In this document: positions 1 through 8,980 of the stretch, piece after piece
Position numbering within the stretch: the first letter of the stretch is position 1
Layout: each line of letters starts with the position of its first letter
DNA from: Lachnospiraceae bacterium
GTDB taxonomy: Bacteria > Bacillota > Clostridia > Lachnospirales > Lachnospiraceae
Direction of reading: 5' to 3'
Assembly: GCA_014804495.1 (NCBI GenBank)
Contig: JAAUZS010000129.1
Span: 14,591-34,580, forward strand
DNA: 19,990 nucleotides
Position numbers and translations under genes: made by a program
Notes under the pieces: model-generated
Databases searched by the model: none
Told to the model about the DNA's origin: nothing
The model's input: only the letters and a program-made list of their open reading frames with translations

Positions 1-104
1 GCCTTTAGTGGGAAATTCCCGTCCTTTTTCAAAAGTACCGTACACTCTGCGCTATTTTCGCGAAGATACGCATTGTGTCTGACTTCATATTCATTCAATT
101 TCAT
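1..104 (-). CDS. GH3 beta-glucosidase, N-terminal fragment (runs off left edge)
   Basis: Only the first 34 codons lie in the window. The ATG at 104-102 is preceded by GGAGG at 115-111 with a 6-nt spacer. The peptide contains HNAYLREN and VLLKKDGNFPL. From memory of the family, this matches the start of clostridial GH3 beta-glucosidases that begin with the domain normally found second in GH3 proteins. It differs from the GH3 at 10668-13022, which begins with the barrel domain. There is no signal peptide, so it is probably cytoplasmic. It lies 87 nt downstream of the GPH symporter stop, on the same strand, and is probably the next gene of that operon. Family assignment rests on a short stretch and is moderately confident. 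Confidence 0.6.
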   Translation of the reverse strand, partial: MKLNEYEVRHNAYLRENSAECTVLLKKDGNFPLK

Positions 105-141
105 CGCAATCCTCCAAGTCCGTTTTCCTATTTTGCCATAA

Positions 142-168
142 CAGGCGGGCAGCATTGCCGCCCGCCTG
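142..168 (-). other. GC-rich intercistronic hairpin
   Basis: CAGGCGGGC and GCCCGCCTG form a perfect 9-bp stem around a 9-nt loop, in the gap between the symporter stop and the downstream GH3 start. Neither strand has a proper U-tract after the stem. It is more likely an mRNA-stabilising or partial-attenuation hairpin than a full terminator. Confidence 0.55.
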
Positions 169-191
169 CCTTATACCACAAATACTTTTCT

Positions 192-1901
192 TTACTTCCT
201 CTTCTTCTTCGCTTCTTTCGCAGCCTTCTTCGCATCCTCTTTTGCCTTCTTTTCCGCAAGCTGCGTCTGATATTTAGCTTCTTCTTCGTCGAAGCTTAAT
301 CCCTGCTTCGCACATTTTTCCTTCAACTCCCTGATGCGGATTTCTTCCGCCTTCTTTTCCTGCTCAGCAGTTTCAATGGCTTCTTTTTCTTCCGCCGTAA
401 GGTATACCTCGCCGCGGGCTTCGGCCTCCGCTTTATGACGGGCAGTAATATCCTTTGTGATCTGCGGAATCTTATCCTCCAGATCATACAGACTGAAAAT
501 CAAGGCGATAATCAGATATCCGATCATGGGAACACCAACATACATCCAAGTCATGAAGTTCTGAGCGCTCGCCGGCTGATTGATAACAGTCTCCGCCGTA
601 GCCCCGATAGAAGCCGGAGAGATATATCCAAAGGCATTCAGTCCGCCAAGGATAATAGACTGTCCGATACCTGCGGCAATGGTCACGATAATTGTATTAA
701 CAGATGCAGTAAATCCGTCCACACGATATCCATTCTTCCACTCAATGTGATCCATGGCCTCTGCTAAAAATGCCGCCATTGCATAGGTCGGAAGACAGCC
801 AATGGACTTGATCATCATACCTGCCAGTACAATTCCTAAATTGCTGGGATTCAGCAGTACAAGAACACATCCCGCCGTTGCAATTACAAAGCCAATCTGT
901 GTCACCCAGCGTTTGCCGAATTTATGTACCAGCGGCCACAGGATAAAGATACCAAACCCCAATGGCGCCTGCCCGATGGCGTTGACCAATATCTGGTTTC
1001 CCGCACCGGAAGCGACGGAATCCCCCAAGACCCAGTTACAGAAATATAGCATAATGTTGGTATTTAAAAACTGTGTAATCTGGAAGAGCGCCCAGAACGC
1101 CATAACCATCCACCAATATTTATTGGAAAGACATGCACGGATTTGATCTATCATCGGTGCAACTTCCATGGTGTTCTCTCCGGATTCATTGATACTTTCC
1201 TCAGTGACACGCTCCTTTGTGAAGTAATACTCAATCAGTACAGCCGGAATCGCAAAGATAGAAATGAGACTCATGACAAGCGCCCATTTTCCCTGAGCCT
1301 CGTTACCGACACCCATGTTTGCAACAATAACCGGCATAATGACTGTGACAAGCAGACCGGGAATCATGGAAGTTCCCATGGATGTCAGCATTGCCAAGGA
1401 ATCCCTCTGCTTCGTGTTACGTGTTGACAGAGGAACCATCAGGGTGTGGCTCATGTTATAAATCGTATAGGCAAATGCGAAAAAAAGATTATAGCTTACA
1501 ATGATCCATACGATCTGCACTTTATAGCCAGCCCTCGGCACATTGTATAATAAAATTCCGGAAACTGTAATAAAAAAGCCTGATGCCAGCATCCAGGGTC
1601 TTGCCTTTCCCTGTTTTGTCCTAGTCCTATCAATTATACGCCCCATAATAACATTGGTAATCGCATCTAAAATCTTTGAAAAAAGCGGCATCATAGTGAG
1701 CAGAACGCCTGAAATACCTAATACGTCTGTGTAAAATTGTGTGATGTAGGTTCCGGCTATTCCATAGTATGCCATCATCATGAACATCGGTCCTACAAAG
1801 TAACCCCAAACCTTCTCTTTTCCTTCCGTGTTCGCAGATTTGACCCGGGAATCCAAAAAACTCTGTGCCCAGAACCCGCCCTGTTTCTTTTCCTTTGTCA
1901 T
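192..1901 (-). CDS. GPH-family sugar:cation symporter with long charged C-terminal tail
   Basis: This 569-residue inner-membrane transporter belongs to the glycoside-pentoside-hexuronide branch of the major facilitator superfamily (MFS_2). Residues about 30-470 hold roughly 12 hydrophobic segments. The family cytoplasmic loop motif DRTRTKQGKARPW is at about 91-103. The last ~98 residues are a hydrophilic, Lys/Glu-rich tail containing LKEKCAKQGL and EEAKYQ and ending in AKKKRK. A matching tail is found on the symporter at 8981-10642 but not on the one at 3315-4709. The start is ATG 1901 with GGAGG 7 nt upstream. A TTG two codons earlier is rejected. It probably imports a sugar or small glycoside with H+ or Na+. 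Substrate is unknown, but flanking GH3 genes suggest beta-glucosides. Confidence 0.9.
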   Translation of the reverse strand: MTKEKKQGGFWAQSFLDSRVKSANTEGKEKVWGYFVGPMFMMMAYYGIAGTYITQFYTDVLGISGVLLTMMPLFSKILDAITNVIMGRIIDRTRTKQGKARPWMLASGFFITVSGILLYNVPRAGYKVQIVWIIVSYNLFFAFAYTIYNMSHTLMVPLSTRNTKQRDSLAMLTSMGTSMIPGLLVTVIMPVIVANMGVGNEAQGKWALVMSLISIFAIPAVLIEYYFTKERVTEESINESGENTMEVAPMIDQIRACLSNKYWWMVMAFWALFQITQFLNTNIMLYFCNWVLGDSVASGAGNQILVNAIGQAPLGFGIFILWPLVHKFGKRWVTQIGFVIATAGCVLVLLNPSNLGIVLAGMMIKSIGCLPTYAMAAFLAEAMDHIEWKNGYRVDGFTASVNTIIVTIAAGIGQSIILGGLNAFGYISPASIGATAETVINQPASAQNFMTWMYVGVPMIGYLIIALIFSLYDLEDKIPQITKDITARHKAEAEARGEVYLTAEEKEAIETAEQEKKAEEIRIRELKEKCAKQGLSFDEEEAKYQTQLAEKKAKEDAKKAAKEAKKKRK

Positions 1902-1957
1902 AATCAACCCTCCATAAAATATTTGTTATTCTGCATAAATGTTTAAGTACCTCTATG

Positions 1958-1986
1958 CCTATATCATATATCAGGAGGGGTCTCAA
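1958..1986 (-). promoter_or_regulatory. Putative sigma-A promoter for the 1901 symporter
   Basis: On the minus strand, TTGAGA (1986-1981) is separated by exactly 17 nt from TATAGG (1963-1958). It lies in the 111-nt gap between the AraC-type gene and the symporter. It would let the symporter and downstream GH3 be transcribed apart from the regulator. Inferred from consensus match only. Confidence 0.45.
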
Positions 1987-2012
1987 GTTTTATCAATTAT
2001 TTTGGGTTTTTG

Positions 2013-3266
2013 TTAATTTTCTTCTGCTTTTGTATTAAAATCTATGACACGATGCCTTTCCCTATATTTTGCCGGGGTCATATGATAATAGTCCTTAAAA
2101 CAGACACCAAAATAGCTCTGGGAGGAAAAGTGCAGATACTCCGCAATATCCCCGATCCCGGTATCCGAGTAGACCAACATATTGGCAGCCGCTTCCAGCC
2201 TCTGGTATTTCGTATATTTCTGTATGGTCATGCCCGTTTCCCGGGAAAATTTATCGGACAGGTAGCTTGGATTTTTCCCCACATTCTCCGCAAGGTCAGC
2301 TAAAGTAAATTTCTTTGTGCGGTTTCTGGCAATATAATCCTTGCATTTTTCCACATCAGAGCTTAGGCGGTTCTCATTTACCCTGCGCACGCGCTCCGAA
2401 AAATCCAGCATCATATTGGAATAGATGCCCAGCATCTCCATAATCGTGTTGCATTTCGCAACCTTCTGATAATACAGATCCGCTATATTGTAAGCGTCAT
2501 TGGAATTGACTCCTCCGCGGATGGCGGCCCGGCAGGCCAGGGCAACGGCAGTGATCACCATATACTCAATCTGCTTATAGCTGTCCTTATCCGCGAGATT
2601 TCCGACTCCTTTGAGTTTCTGCAGATTCTCCTCGTTTAAAAACATACGGCTTGGGTCAACGGTTCCATTTTCCACGGCTGCCAGCCATTCTCGCTCATAC
2701 TCATAGGACATTCGGGATTCTTCTTCCGTCTGTCTGTTGATCTCGTAGGCAAGCACATCCTTTTTGTTGATGCGTCCGCCAAGTTCATTATCCGCCAGAA
2801 TCTCATCCTCAGTAACCTGATTTCCGGTAAGCAGGTAGAAAGAAAACACCATACAATTCAGCGCTGTTTTTAACTCCATGACAGGCAGCATATATTCTTT
2901 ATTATTGATTTCGTGACGCCTGCGGAACCGATGAATTTCCTCAAACGAAATTGCATCAAGCGCGAACGGTCCCGCCAGAAACAGCAGTTCCTCACCATAT
3001 GGAAACGCAAAGTAATATACTTGTTTCCCGTCCTGAAAAAGCACCGGCAATGTGCGTTCTTCACACACCCTTCGCACTCCCAGAACCGCATCCTCAGCCT
3101 CCCGGCAACGGCTTTCCAGATCCGCCTTATCCCAAATCTGTACTGTATTCACCCGAGGCATGCATATGACACCATCCTCGGACTTCCCCAACACATAGCA
3201 CGCAATACCCCATGTAGTGCAGATTCTGTCAATAATAAATTGCGTCTCCTGTTTTGATTTCATCAT
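2013..3266 (-). CDS. AraC-family transcriptional regulator
   Basis: The protein has 417 residues. Its C-terminal ~100 residues (about 308-405) form an AraC/XylS DNA-binding domain with two helix-turn-helix units: LADLAENVGKNPSYLSDKF, then IAEYLHFSSQSYFGVCFKD, followed by the family closing motif HMTPAKYRERHR. The N-terminal ~300 residues are a sensor region I cannot assign to a named family. It is not an obvious cupin and has no receiver domain. ATG 3266 is preceded by GGAG, and a second ATG follows immediately. It lies between two GPH symporter genes on the same strand, 48 nt after one and 111 nt before the next. It probably activates one or both in response to a sugar. Ligand unknown. Confidence 0.88.
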   Translation of the reverse strand: MMKSKQETQFIIDRICTTWGIACYVLGKSEDGVICMPRVNTVQIWDKADLESRCREAEDAVLGVRRVCEERTLPVLFQDGKQVYYFAFPYGEELLFLAGPFALDAISFEEIHRFRRRHEINNKEYMLPVMELKTALNCMVFSFYLLTGNQVTEDEILADNELGGRINKKDVLAYEINRQTEEESRMSYEYEREWLAAVENGTVDPSRMFLNEENLQKLKGVGNLADKDSYKQIEYMVITAVALACRAAIRGGVNSNDAYNIADLYYQKVAKCNTIMEMLGIYSNMMLDFSERVRRVNENRLSSDVEKCKDYIARNRTKKFTLADLAENVGKNPSYLSDKFSRETGMTIQKYTKYQRLEAAANMLVYSDTGIGDIAEYLHFSSQSYFGVCFKDYYHMTPAKYRERHRVIDFNTKAEEN

Positions 3267-3314
3267 TTTTGCTCCGATTTTACATTTACAACTCCCAGAT
3301 TTCCGATTCTTGTA

Positions 3315-4709
3315 TTATACCATATTCCGCCCTTTTTTCATAGCCGCCAGCTGCAGCAGCGCAATGACCGGATACACCGCTGCCTGTACGCCGATTACAC
3401 AAAAGATAATGAAATTCTGCACTGCCGCGTTTTGCACAGGAATCATTGTTTCTGTCGGAGCCTGATATCCAAGCTGAGAAATTCCAAAGTTGAAGATGCA
3501 AAGAGCAATGCCTCCCATCAAAGTCGTAATACAATTCATCACCGAAGAAGAAAATCCGTCACAGCGTTTCCCGCTTACAAACTCCACCTCATCCAAAGCG
3601 TCACCAAGCATACTCGAAATCATAAAAGTGGAAGGAATCAAACCGATTGTACGTACCACCTGTCCCGCCAGTACCAGCGTCAGATTCCTGGGATTGAGCA
3701 GACAGATCACAACACCCACGAATCCCAGCACAAACCCTCCTGCCATCGCTCTCCCTCTGCCAAGCTTATTGCAGATCGGACGGCACAGGACAATCCCGAT
3801 TCCCAGCGGTGCCTGACCCAGTGCATAAAAAAGAGCCTGCGTATACCCATCATTGTAACTCCCCAGCACCCAATTACAATAATAGAAAGTTCCTGCGCTG
3901 AACATTGCGTTCACCGTCTGGATCAGAATCAGATAGACCATCAGTATGACCCACTGGCGGCTTTTCATACAGCAGCTAAGCTGTTCTTTCAGGGAAAGTT
4001 TCTCAGTTTCCTCCTTTTCCTGTAACCGGCTGCGCTCTGTCACCCGTTCCCTGGTAAAGAAATACTCCAACAGGATCATTGGCAACGCCGCAATCGCCAC
4101 TCCCAGCATGACGCCCACCCAAAGCCTGCGGCTGACCCCGATCAAAGGCACCACTATACAGGGAAACAGGATTGCAATCAGGGAACCGGCGACCATATTC
4201 GGCGTATTTGTGATCAAGGACAGCCTGCTTCTTTCGTCCTCACAATAAGAGGAAAGGGGCACCATCAACGTGTGAGCTGTACTGTACATCGTATACGCCA
4301 CCGCGTAAAATATGGTATAGCTGACAAAAATCCATATAGCAGTCAGATTGTCATTTCCTTTTGGCACAACGAAAAGCAGAATCATGCATCCCGTCAGGAG
4401 GGGAGCCGAAAACAGTATCCACGGTCTTGCCTTTCCCTGCCTGGATCTCGTCCTGTCCACGATAACTCCCATATAAATGAATGTAAGCACATCCAGTGCC
4501 TTTGCCACGATGGGAAACATCCCTATGAACAGACCTCCCCAGATACCGCTGATGTCAAGTACATCCGTATAATACACGTTCAGATAATTTGACAGGATGG
4601 AATTCATCAGAATCACGCTGATCGGTCCGATAAAATACCCCAGCCACTTTTCCTTTTTCTCCACTTTTTCAGATTTAATCCGGCTGTCAAATAATTTTGA
4701 CGACAACAT
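3315..4709 (-). CDS. GPH-family sugar:cation symporter (tail-less)
   Basis: This 464-residue MFS_2/GPH symporter has about 12 hydrophobic segments and the loop motif DRTRSRQGKARPW at 85-97. It resembles the 192-1901 symporter in sequence, for example in its N-terminal FDSRIKS start and in the VERVTE-like region after transmembrane segment 6. It stops after the last membrane segment at AAMKKGRNMV and lacks the charged tail of the other two. Its start at 4709 has AAGGAG 11 nt upstream, a longish spacer. It is the first gene of a minus-strand unit continuing into the AraC gene and is divergent from the TetR gene at 4908. That TetR protein is its most likely regulator. Substrate unknown. Confidence 0.9.
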   Translation of the reverse strand: MLSSKLFDSRIKSEKVEKKEKWLGYFIGPISVILMNSILSNYLNVYYTDVLDISGIWGGLFIGMFPIVAKALDVLTFIYMGVIVDRTRSRQGKARPWILFSAPLLTGCMILLFVVPKGNDNLTAIWIFVSYTIFYAVAYTMYSTAHTLMVPLSSYCEDERSRLSLITNTPNMVAGSLIAILFPCIVVPLIGVSRRLWVGVMLGVAIAALPMILLEYFFTRERVTERSRLQEKEETEKLSLKEQLSCCMKSRQWVILMVYLILIQTVNAMFSAGTFYYCNWVLGSYNDGYTQALFYALGQAPLGIGIVLCRPICNKLGRGRAMAGGFVLGFVGVVICLLNPRNLTLVLAGQVVRTIGLIPSTFMISSMLGDALDEVEFVSGKRCDGFSSSVMNCITTLMGGIALCIFNFGISQLGYQAPTETMIPVQNAAVQNFIIFCVIGVQAAVYPVIALLQLAAMKKGRNMV

Positions 4710-4775
4710 TTTGAACCATACTCCTTTCTCAGTCTGCGAGTTTGGGGCATCAGAACCAACCTTTTAAGTCAACAC

Positions 4776-4804
4776 TTGTTTTGTTTATCTATATTCATTA
4801 TAAT
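4776..4804 (+). promoter_or_regulatory. Promoter for the TetR gene at 4908
   Basis: TTGTTT (4776-4781), a 17-nt spacer and a perfect TATAAT (4799-4804) form a plus-strand promoter. It shares the palindrome ATTATAAT (4797-4804) with the minus-strand promoter of the symporter gene, so the two face each other. Confidence 0.55.
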
Positions 4805-4825
4805 GGGATAAAAGAATAAAGTCAG
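4797..4825 (-). promoter_or_regulatory. Promoter for the 4709 symporter
   Basis: On the minus strand, CTGACT (4825-4820), a 17-nt spacer and a perfect TATAAT (4802-4797) form a good sigma-A promoter about 90 nt upstream of the symporter start. Its -10 box overlaps the -10 box of the divergent TetR promoter. Confidence 0.6.
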
Positions 4826-4857
4826 CCATCATTTTAAATACATATGTTGTTTTAATA

Positions 4858-4877
4858 AATTGAGATTTCTCTCAATT
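4858..4877. promoter_or_regulatory. Inverted repeat, candidate TetR operator
   Basis: AATTGAGA-TTTC-TCTCAATT is a perfect 8-bp inverted repeat with a 4-nt spacer. It lies between the predicted transcription start and the SD of the TetR gene, where a bound TetR dimer could autorepress. Inferred from symmetry and position. Confidence 0.4.
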
Positions 4878-4907
4878 ATGAGCTTCGCGTGGTTAAAAGG
4901 AGTCCTT

Positions 4908-5462
4908 ATGAATACAAAGAATAACCAGCGGTATCAGGATACCGAAAAACTAATCCAGAATACTCTTCTTTCTCTGGCACAGGAAAATGATATCCATAAA
5001 GTGACTGTTCGGGCCATCTGTGAAGCCGCCCATATCAATCGCTCTTCTTTCTATCTGCACTATCTGGATATCCATGACCTTATTTATAAAATGGGATTGG
5101 AAATGATGAATGATATCGGTACAATGATGAAAACCTCTGAAAGTGTCATTGATTTTTTTCTTATGCCCGGCAGTATGGCGCAGATGATTGCCTATGTCAA
5201 AGAACATCATACTTTCTTTGATATTTACTTAACGCGCTATACTGCCGAAGCAAGTGAAAGCTTCTCTTTATTATGGGAAAACGCTGCCAGACCCTATATG
5301 CTGGAGCGCTACGGTTCCATCAGCGAGGAGGAGATGTGGTACCATTTTTCTTTTTTCAAAGCCGGTTTCATCTCCGTCCTCAGTGAATGGCTTCACCGCG
5401 GCTGTCCGGAAACACCGGAGAGGCTGGCTGAAATCATTTTGCGCAGTCTTCCTAAAATTTAA
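4908..5462 (+). CDS. TetR/AcrR-family regulator
   Basis: The protein has 184 residues. The N-terminal helix-turn-helix spans about 31-55 and carries VTVRAICEAAHINRSSFYLHY, shortened here to the key pattern TVRAICEAA-x-INRSSFYLHY, typical of TetR proteins. The remaining ~125 residues are an all-helical ligand and dimer domain of the Firmicutes type, with the closing pattern F-x-KAGFISVLSEWL. I chose ATG 4908 because AAAAGGAG (4895-4902) sits just upstream. In-frame TTG 4860 and ATG 4878 would add residues overlapping the inverted repeat and have no SD. It is divergent from a GPH symporter and probably represses it. The 3' end overlaps the convergent kinase gene by 11 bp. Confidence 0.88.
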   Translation: MNTKNNQRYQDTEKLIQNTLLSLAQENDIHKVTVRAICEAAHINRSSFYLHYLDIHDLIYKMGLEMMNDIGTMMKTSESVIDFFLMPGSMAQMIAYVKEHHTFFDIYLTRYTAEASESFSLLWENAARPYMLERYGSISEEEMWYHFSFFKAGFISVLSEWLHRGCPETPERLAEIILRSLPKI

Positions 5463-6336
5463 AATTTTCCACTTCTGTCCGCATGGGAATCGCAATCGCT
5501 GCACCTTCTCTTGAGACGCAGATTGCAGACGCCTTTGCCGCCTGTTCCATACACTCCTTTAAAGGAAGTCCATTAGTCATCCCTTGCAGGAAATATCCTG
5601 TAAAAGTATCTCCTGCTGCTGTGGTATCTACTGTCTCAACAGGAAAAACCTTCTGATATATTGCTTCCTGCGGAGTAAAACAATAAGAGCCTTTTACTCC
5701 CATGGTCATAATCAAGCACAGTTTGGGATATTTCTCATGCAAGGCATTCCAGACGGTATCCGCCTCTGTTTTTCCGGTAAGCTGATGCGCCTCTACTTCA
5801 TTGATCAAAAGCCACGATATGTTATTATAATCCAATTTTTCAAGAAATGCTTCAAAAGGTGACGGATTCAGCACCACCTTCATTCCTTTCTCTGACGCCT
5901 TTTCAATCATATATTCCAGATTGCTGACTTCATTTTGCAGTACCAGCCAGTCCTCTGCTGAAAAATGCTCCAAAGTCTCGTCTATCTGTTCGGTTGAAAT
6001 CATCCGATTAGAGCCGCCATAAAGAATGATACAGTTTTCACCTGTACTGTCTACCTGAATCATGGCATTTCCCTGCAGTTCCTCTACTTTGTGCAGATAC
6101 TCCGTATGTACACCATTTTCTTCCAGTAAAGTCTTCAGGGCTTCTCCACCAATTCCGATACAGCCCGCGTGAAAGACCTCTGCGCCCGCTTTCGCAAGAG
6201 CAACTGACTGGTTCAGCCCTTTGCCTCCGGGAGCCATCTTCTGCTCTTTTGCGGCAAGCGTTTCTCCCGGCTGCACAAAGTGCTCCACATGATAGGTATA
6301 GTCCAGATTCATCGAACCAAAATTTAATATCTTCAT
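5452..6336 (-). CDS. Ribokinase-like PfkB-family sugar kinase
   Basis: This cytoplasmic kinase has 294 residues, near the ~300 usual for ribokinase. It would phosphorylate a sugar with ATP. Visible motifs are the N-terminal substrate region with N10 and D12, PGGKGLNQ at 36-43 (PfkB signature 1), the INEVEAH segment with N179/E182 (Mg-phosphate binding), and DTTAAGD at 237-243 with D243 as catalytic base. Known ribokinases such as E. coli RbsK also have an AAGD variant, so this is normal. The start at 6336 has AAGGGG 6 nt upstream. It is the last gene of the GH3-GPH-GH78 operon, 55 nt after the GH78 gene. Ribose versus another sugar cannot be settled from sequence alone. Confidence 0.82.
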   Translation of the reverse strand: MKILNFGSMNLDYTYHVEHFVQPGETLAAKEQKMAPGGKGLNQSVALAKAGAEVFHAGCIGIGGEALKTLLEENGVHTEYLHKVEELQGNAMIQVDSTGENCIILYGGSNRMISTEQIDETLEHFSAEDWLVLQNEVSNLEYMIEKASEKGMKVVLNPSPFEAFLEKLDYNNISWLLINEVEAHQLTGKTEADTVWNALHEKYPKLCLIMTMGVKGSYCFTPQEAIYQKVFPVETVDTTAAGDTFTGYFLQGMTNGLPLKECMEQAAKASAICVSREGAAIAIPMRTEVENFKF

Positions 6337-6391
6337 TTCATTCCCCTTTCTTTTGCACCATCAATAATATATATTAATACCGCCAAATGCG

Positions 6392-8971
6392 TTAAAGCAA
6401 TATCTTGTTCTGCCCTACCCGCAGCTCCTGTACCTTACCGTCCGATGCGATGAACCTCGCCCTGGTATTAGCAGGTATCTCCACCGTATATTCCACCTGT
6501 TCTCCCCGGTACTCCCAGCGGCTCTTCACCATTCCCGCAGGAGAGTCAAAGGTACTCTCCGCATATTTCATGAGCCTGCAGGGTTTTGGCTGAATCGTTA
6601 TTTCCTGCCCCTGCACATGGATGCCGCAGATTCCTCCAATCAGCCATGAAACCACCGCTCCCTTAGAATAATGGTTCAGGGAAGCAACTCCGATATCGCC
6701 AAAATGCCCCTCCCAGGACTCCCATATGGTGGTTGCTCCTTTTTTCACCGCAAACAGCCAGCTTGGCGTATCCTCCTGAAGAAGTACTTTATAAGCAGTC
6801 TCAATATAACCATAATCCGCCAATACCCGGCAAAGCCAAGGTGTTGTCAGAAATCCTGTATTCAGATGGTAATTGTTTCTCGATACCAGTTCATTCAAAT
6901 CCTTTGCTGCTGTCTTTGCATCCTTCTCGGATAAAAGCCCCATATATAGCGGACGCACATATCTGCACTGCCTGTCAGACGAAATATGTCCATTCTTTAC
7001 TTCCAGATAATTATATGCCTTTACGGCATTTTCCGCTAATTGCCCATAGTGCTTTGCATCCTCCATCCTTCCCAGTACCTCAGCAATCTCCGTCATCATT
7101 TTACTGCTGTAAGCATAATACGCCGTGGCAATATCCGGCACCCCGTGGAGTATCATATTCTTGACAGACTCCTGCATGGAGATATCCGGCTCCAGCCATT
7201 CTCCCCAGTGAAGTCCCGTATCAATCACATAGTTTTTATAAGGATTTCTCTTGAATCGGTTGAAAAAGCGGTGTTTATGCCCTTTCTTCTCCACATAGCC
7301 CATCCAGCGACACATCATATCATAATTTTCTTCCAATATTTCTTTGTCCCCATACAGCTTATACATGGCATACGGAATGATGATAACTGCATCTCCCCAA
7401 GCGCATGAACCGTCATAAGCCTCATCGAATTTATTTTTCACAGGGTTTCTTCGCGGCGCAAAATTATAAACTTTACCGTCCTCATACTGGTCTACTTTCA
7501 TCTCGTCCAACCACCGCCTGAATACAGGATAGCCGTCCATCAGCGTAATACCGGTATCTGCGAACACCCCTGCGTCTCCTGCCCATCCGCTTCTCTCCCT
7601 ATGTGGGCAGTCCATGGGGATATCCACAAAGTTGGATTTCTGACTCCAAACGGTATTTTGTACCAACCTATTTACCAGTTCATTGTCACAAGTAAACTCC
7701 GCTGTCTGCCGCATTTCAGAGTATACCGCATGGGCAATGAACTCACTCCCGTCAATCTCTATGTCTGTCTCCACCTTGACCATCTGGAAACCAAATATAC
7801 ACAATGTGGGACAATAAATGTTTTCACCTTCTTTGCAAGTGTATTCTATGACCTGATGCAGTTCTTCTTTTCTTCCGATGGTTTTCAGATTCTCATCGGA
7901 AAAGTTACCGTCCGCATCCAGGTATTCTCCATGGGTCATTTTAATTTTCTGCCCTGCTTTTGCCTTAACTCGGAAAGAAACATAGCCGGACATATTCTGT
8001 CCGAAATCCAGAACCTGCCCGCCGTCCGGTGTCTTTATCAGTTTTGCCCGGAACTGTTCCTTCTCCAGAACCGGAACGGAATTGGTGCAGAGCATTGTAT
8101 CACATCCAATATCCTCCATTTTCACAGAATGGAAAGCAGTGGGCACTTTTCGGGCATCTACTTTTTCTCCCAGTTGGATGTCGTTGAAAGCGACTGGCCC
8201 GTCCTGCGTCGCCTGCCAGCTTTCATCCGTCATGACCACTGTCTCTTTATCGACCTCCAACTGCATCCAGAAAGCCAGCGTTTTTCCGAATACATTCCTA
8301 GTTCCGGTATTTCCATTACATCCTCGATACCAGCCATCCCCCAGTATGACCTCTATCCTATTCCTGCCACCCACCAGGTAACCGGTGATATCAAAGGTCT
8401 GGTAAGGCATACGATACCAATATTCGCTGGTTCCCGGACTTAAGATATTGCCCTTTACACGCTTTCCGTTGATGCACAGACCGTAGACTCCATGGGCGGA
8501 AGCATATACCCTTGCGCTTCTCCTATTAGAGCCGTTTTCGCTTTCTCCTTCTACAGCCTCTGCATCGTGATACTCAAATTCCTTTACCAGGTAAGAAGCA
8601 GGCTGTCTCTCCTGGGAGTTTATATCGGTTATCTCCGGATTGATCCACGCTGCTTTGAAATCAGATCTCGCCAGAAACGCGTACTCAAAATAAGCGCTCT
8701 CGCTCATCTCTCCCGGATTGCCTTCTTCATCCCAGATTTTTACATTCCAGGTAATCCTGTCCCTGCTTCCTGCCGGTCCTTTATATCTCACCTGCATCCC
8801 GGAGTCTGCTACTTTCCCTGTAGACCAAACCATTTTCCCGGAACAATATGCCGTTACCTCATAGGCACTCTGACGAATCCCACCCAGGACATTCCAAGAC
8901 AATATAGGCTGTCTAATATCAATCCCCAGGGGATTTCTCATATGTGCCGTCATCAAGTTTATCGCTCTCAT
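6392..8971 (-). CDS. GH78 alpha-L-rhamnosidase
   Basis: The protein has 859 residues and cleaves terminal alpha-L-rhamnose from glycosides. N-terminal beta domains (about 1-420) include a carbohydrate-binding-like region with GDGWYRG and LDFGQNMSGYV. An (alpha/alpha)6 catalytic barrel (about 425-770) and a C-terminal beta domain follow. The GH78 signature DCPHRERSGWAGD is at 454-466. By comparison with characterised GH78 enzymes, D454, E459 and D466 match conserved acidic residues, E459 being the likely general acid. TTIWESWEG at 747-755 carries E751, the likely base. HYSKG at 767-771 is also typical. No signal peptide is seen, so it acts inside the cell. SD GGAGG at 8981-8977 overlaps the upstream symporter stop, indicating tight coupling. 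Confidence 0.93.
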   Translation of the reverse strand: MRAINLMTAHMRNPLGIDIRQPILSWNVLGGIRQSAYEVTAYCSGKMVWSTGKVADSGMQVRYKGPAGSRDRITWNVKIWDEEGNPGEMSESAYFEYAFLARSDFKAAWINPEITDINSQERQPASYLVKEFEYHDAEAVEGESENGSNRRSARVYASAHGVYGLCINGKRVKGNILSPGTSEYWYRMPYQTFDITGYLVGGRNRIEVILGDGWYRGCNGNTGTRNVFGKTLAFWMQLEVDKETVVMTDESWQATQDGPVAFNDIQLGEKVDARKVPTAFHSVKMEDIGCDTMLCTNSVPVLEKEQFRAKLIKTPDGGQVLDFGQNMSGYVSFRVKAKAGQKIKMTHGEYLDADGNFSDENLKTIGRKEELHQVIEYTCKEGENIYCPTLCIFGFQMVKVETDIEIDGSEFIAHAVYSEMRQTAEFTCDNELVNRLVQNTVWSQKSNFVDIPMDCPHRERSGWAGDAGVFADTGITLMDGYPVFRRWLDEMKVDQYEDGKVYNFAPRRNPVKNKFDEAYDGSCAWGDAVIIIPYAMYKLYGDKEILEENYDMMCRWMGYVEKKGHKHRFFNRFKRNPYKNYVIDTGLHWGEWLEPDISMQESVKNMILHGVPDIATAYYAYSSKMMTEIAEVLGRMEDAKHYGQLAENAVKAYNYLEVKNGHISSDRQCRYVRPLYMGLLSEKDAKTAAKDLNELVSRNNYHLNTGFLTTPWLCRVLADYGYIETAYKVLLQEDTPSWLFAVKKGATTIWESWEGHFGDIGVASLNHYSKGAVVSWLIGGICGIHVQGQEITIQPKPCRLMKYAESTFDSPAGMVKSRWEYRGEQVEYTVEIPANTRARFIASDGKVQELRVGQNKILL

Positions 8972-8980
8972 AGCACCCTC

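Noticed and set aside
5608..5628. DTTAAGD in the kinase as a damaged PfkB signature (usual form DTxGAGD)
   Set aside because: Ribokinases including the E. coli enzyme also have an AAGD form.
7601..8443. 280-codon plus-strand open frame across the GH78 gene
   Set aside because: It is antisense to a clear GH78 with its catalytic motif, has Cys/His/Phe-rich noise composition and no SD.
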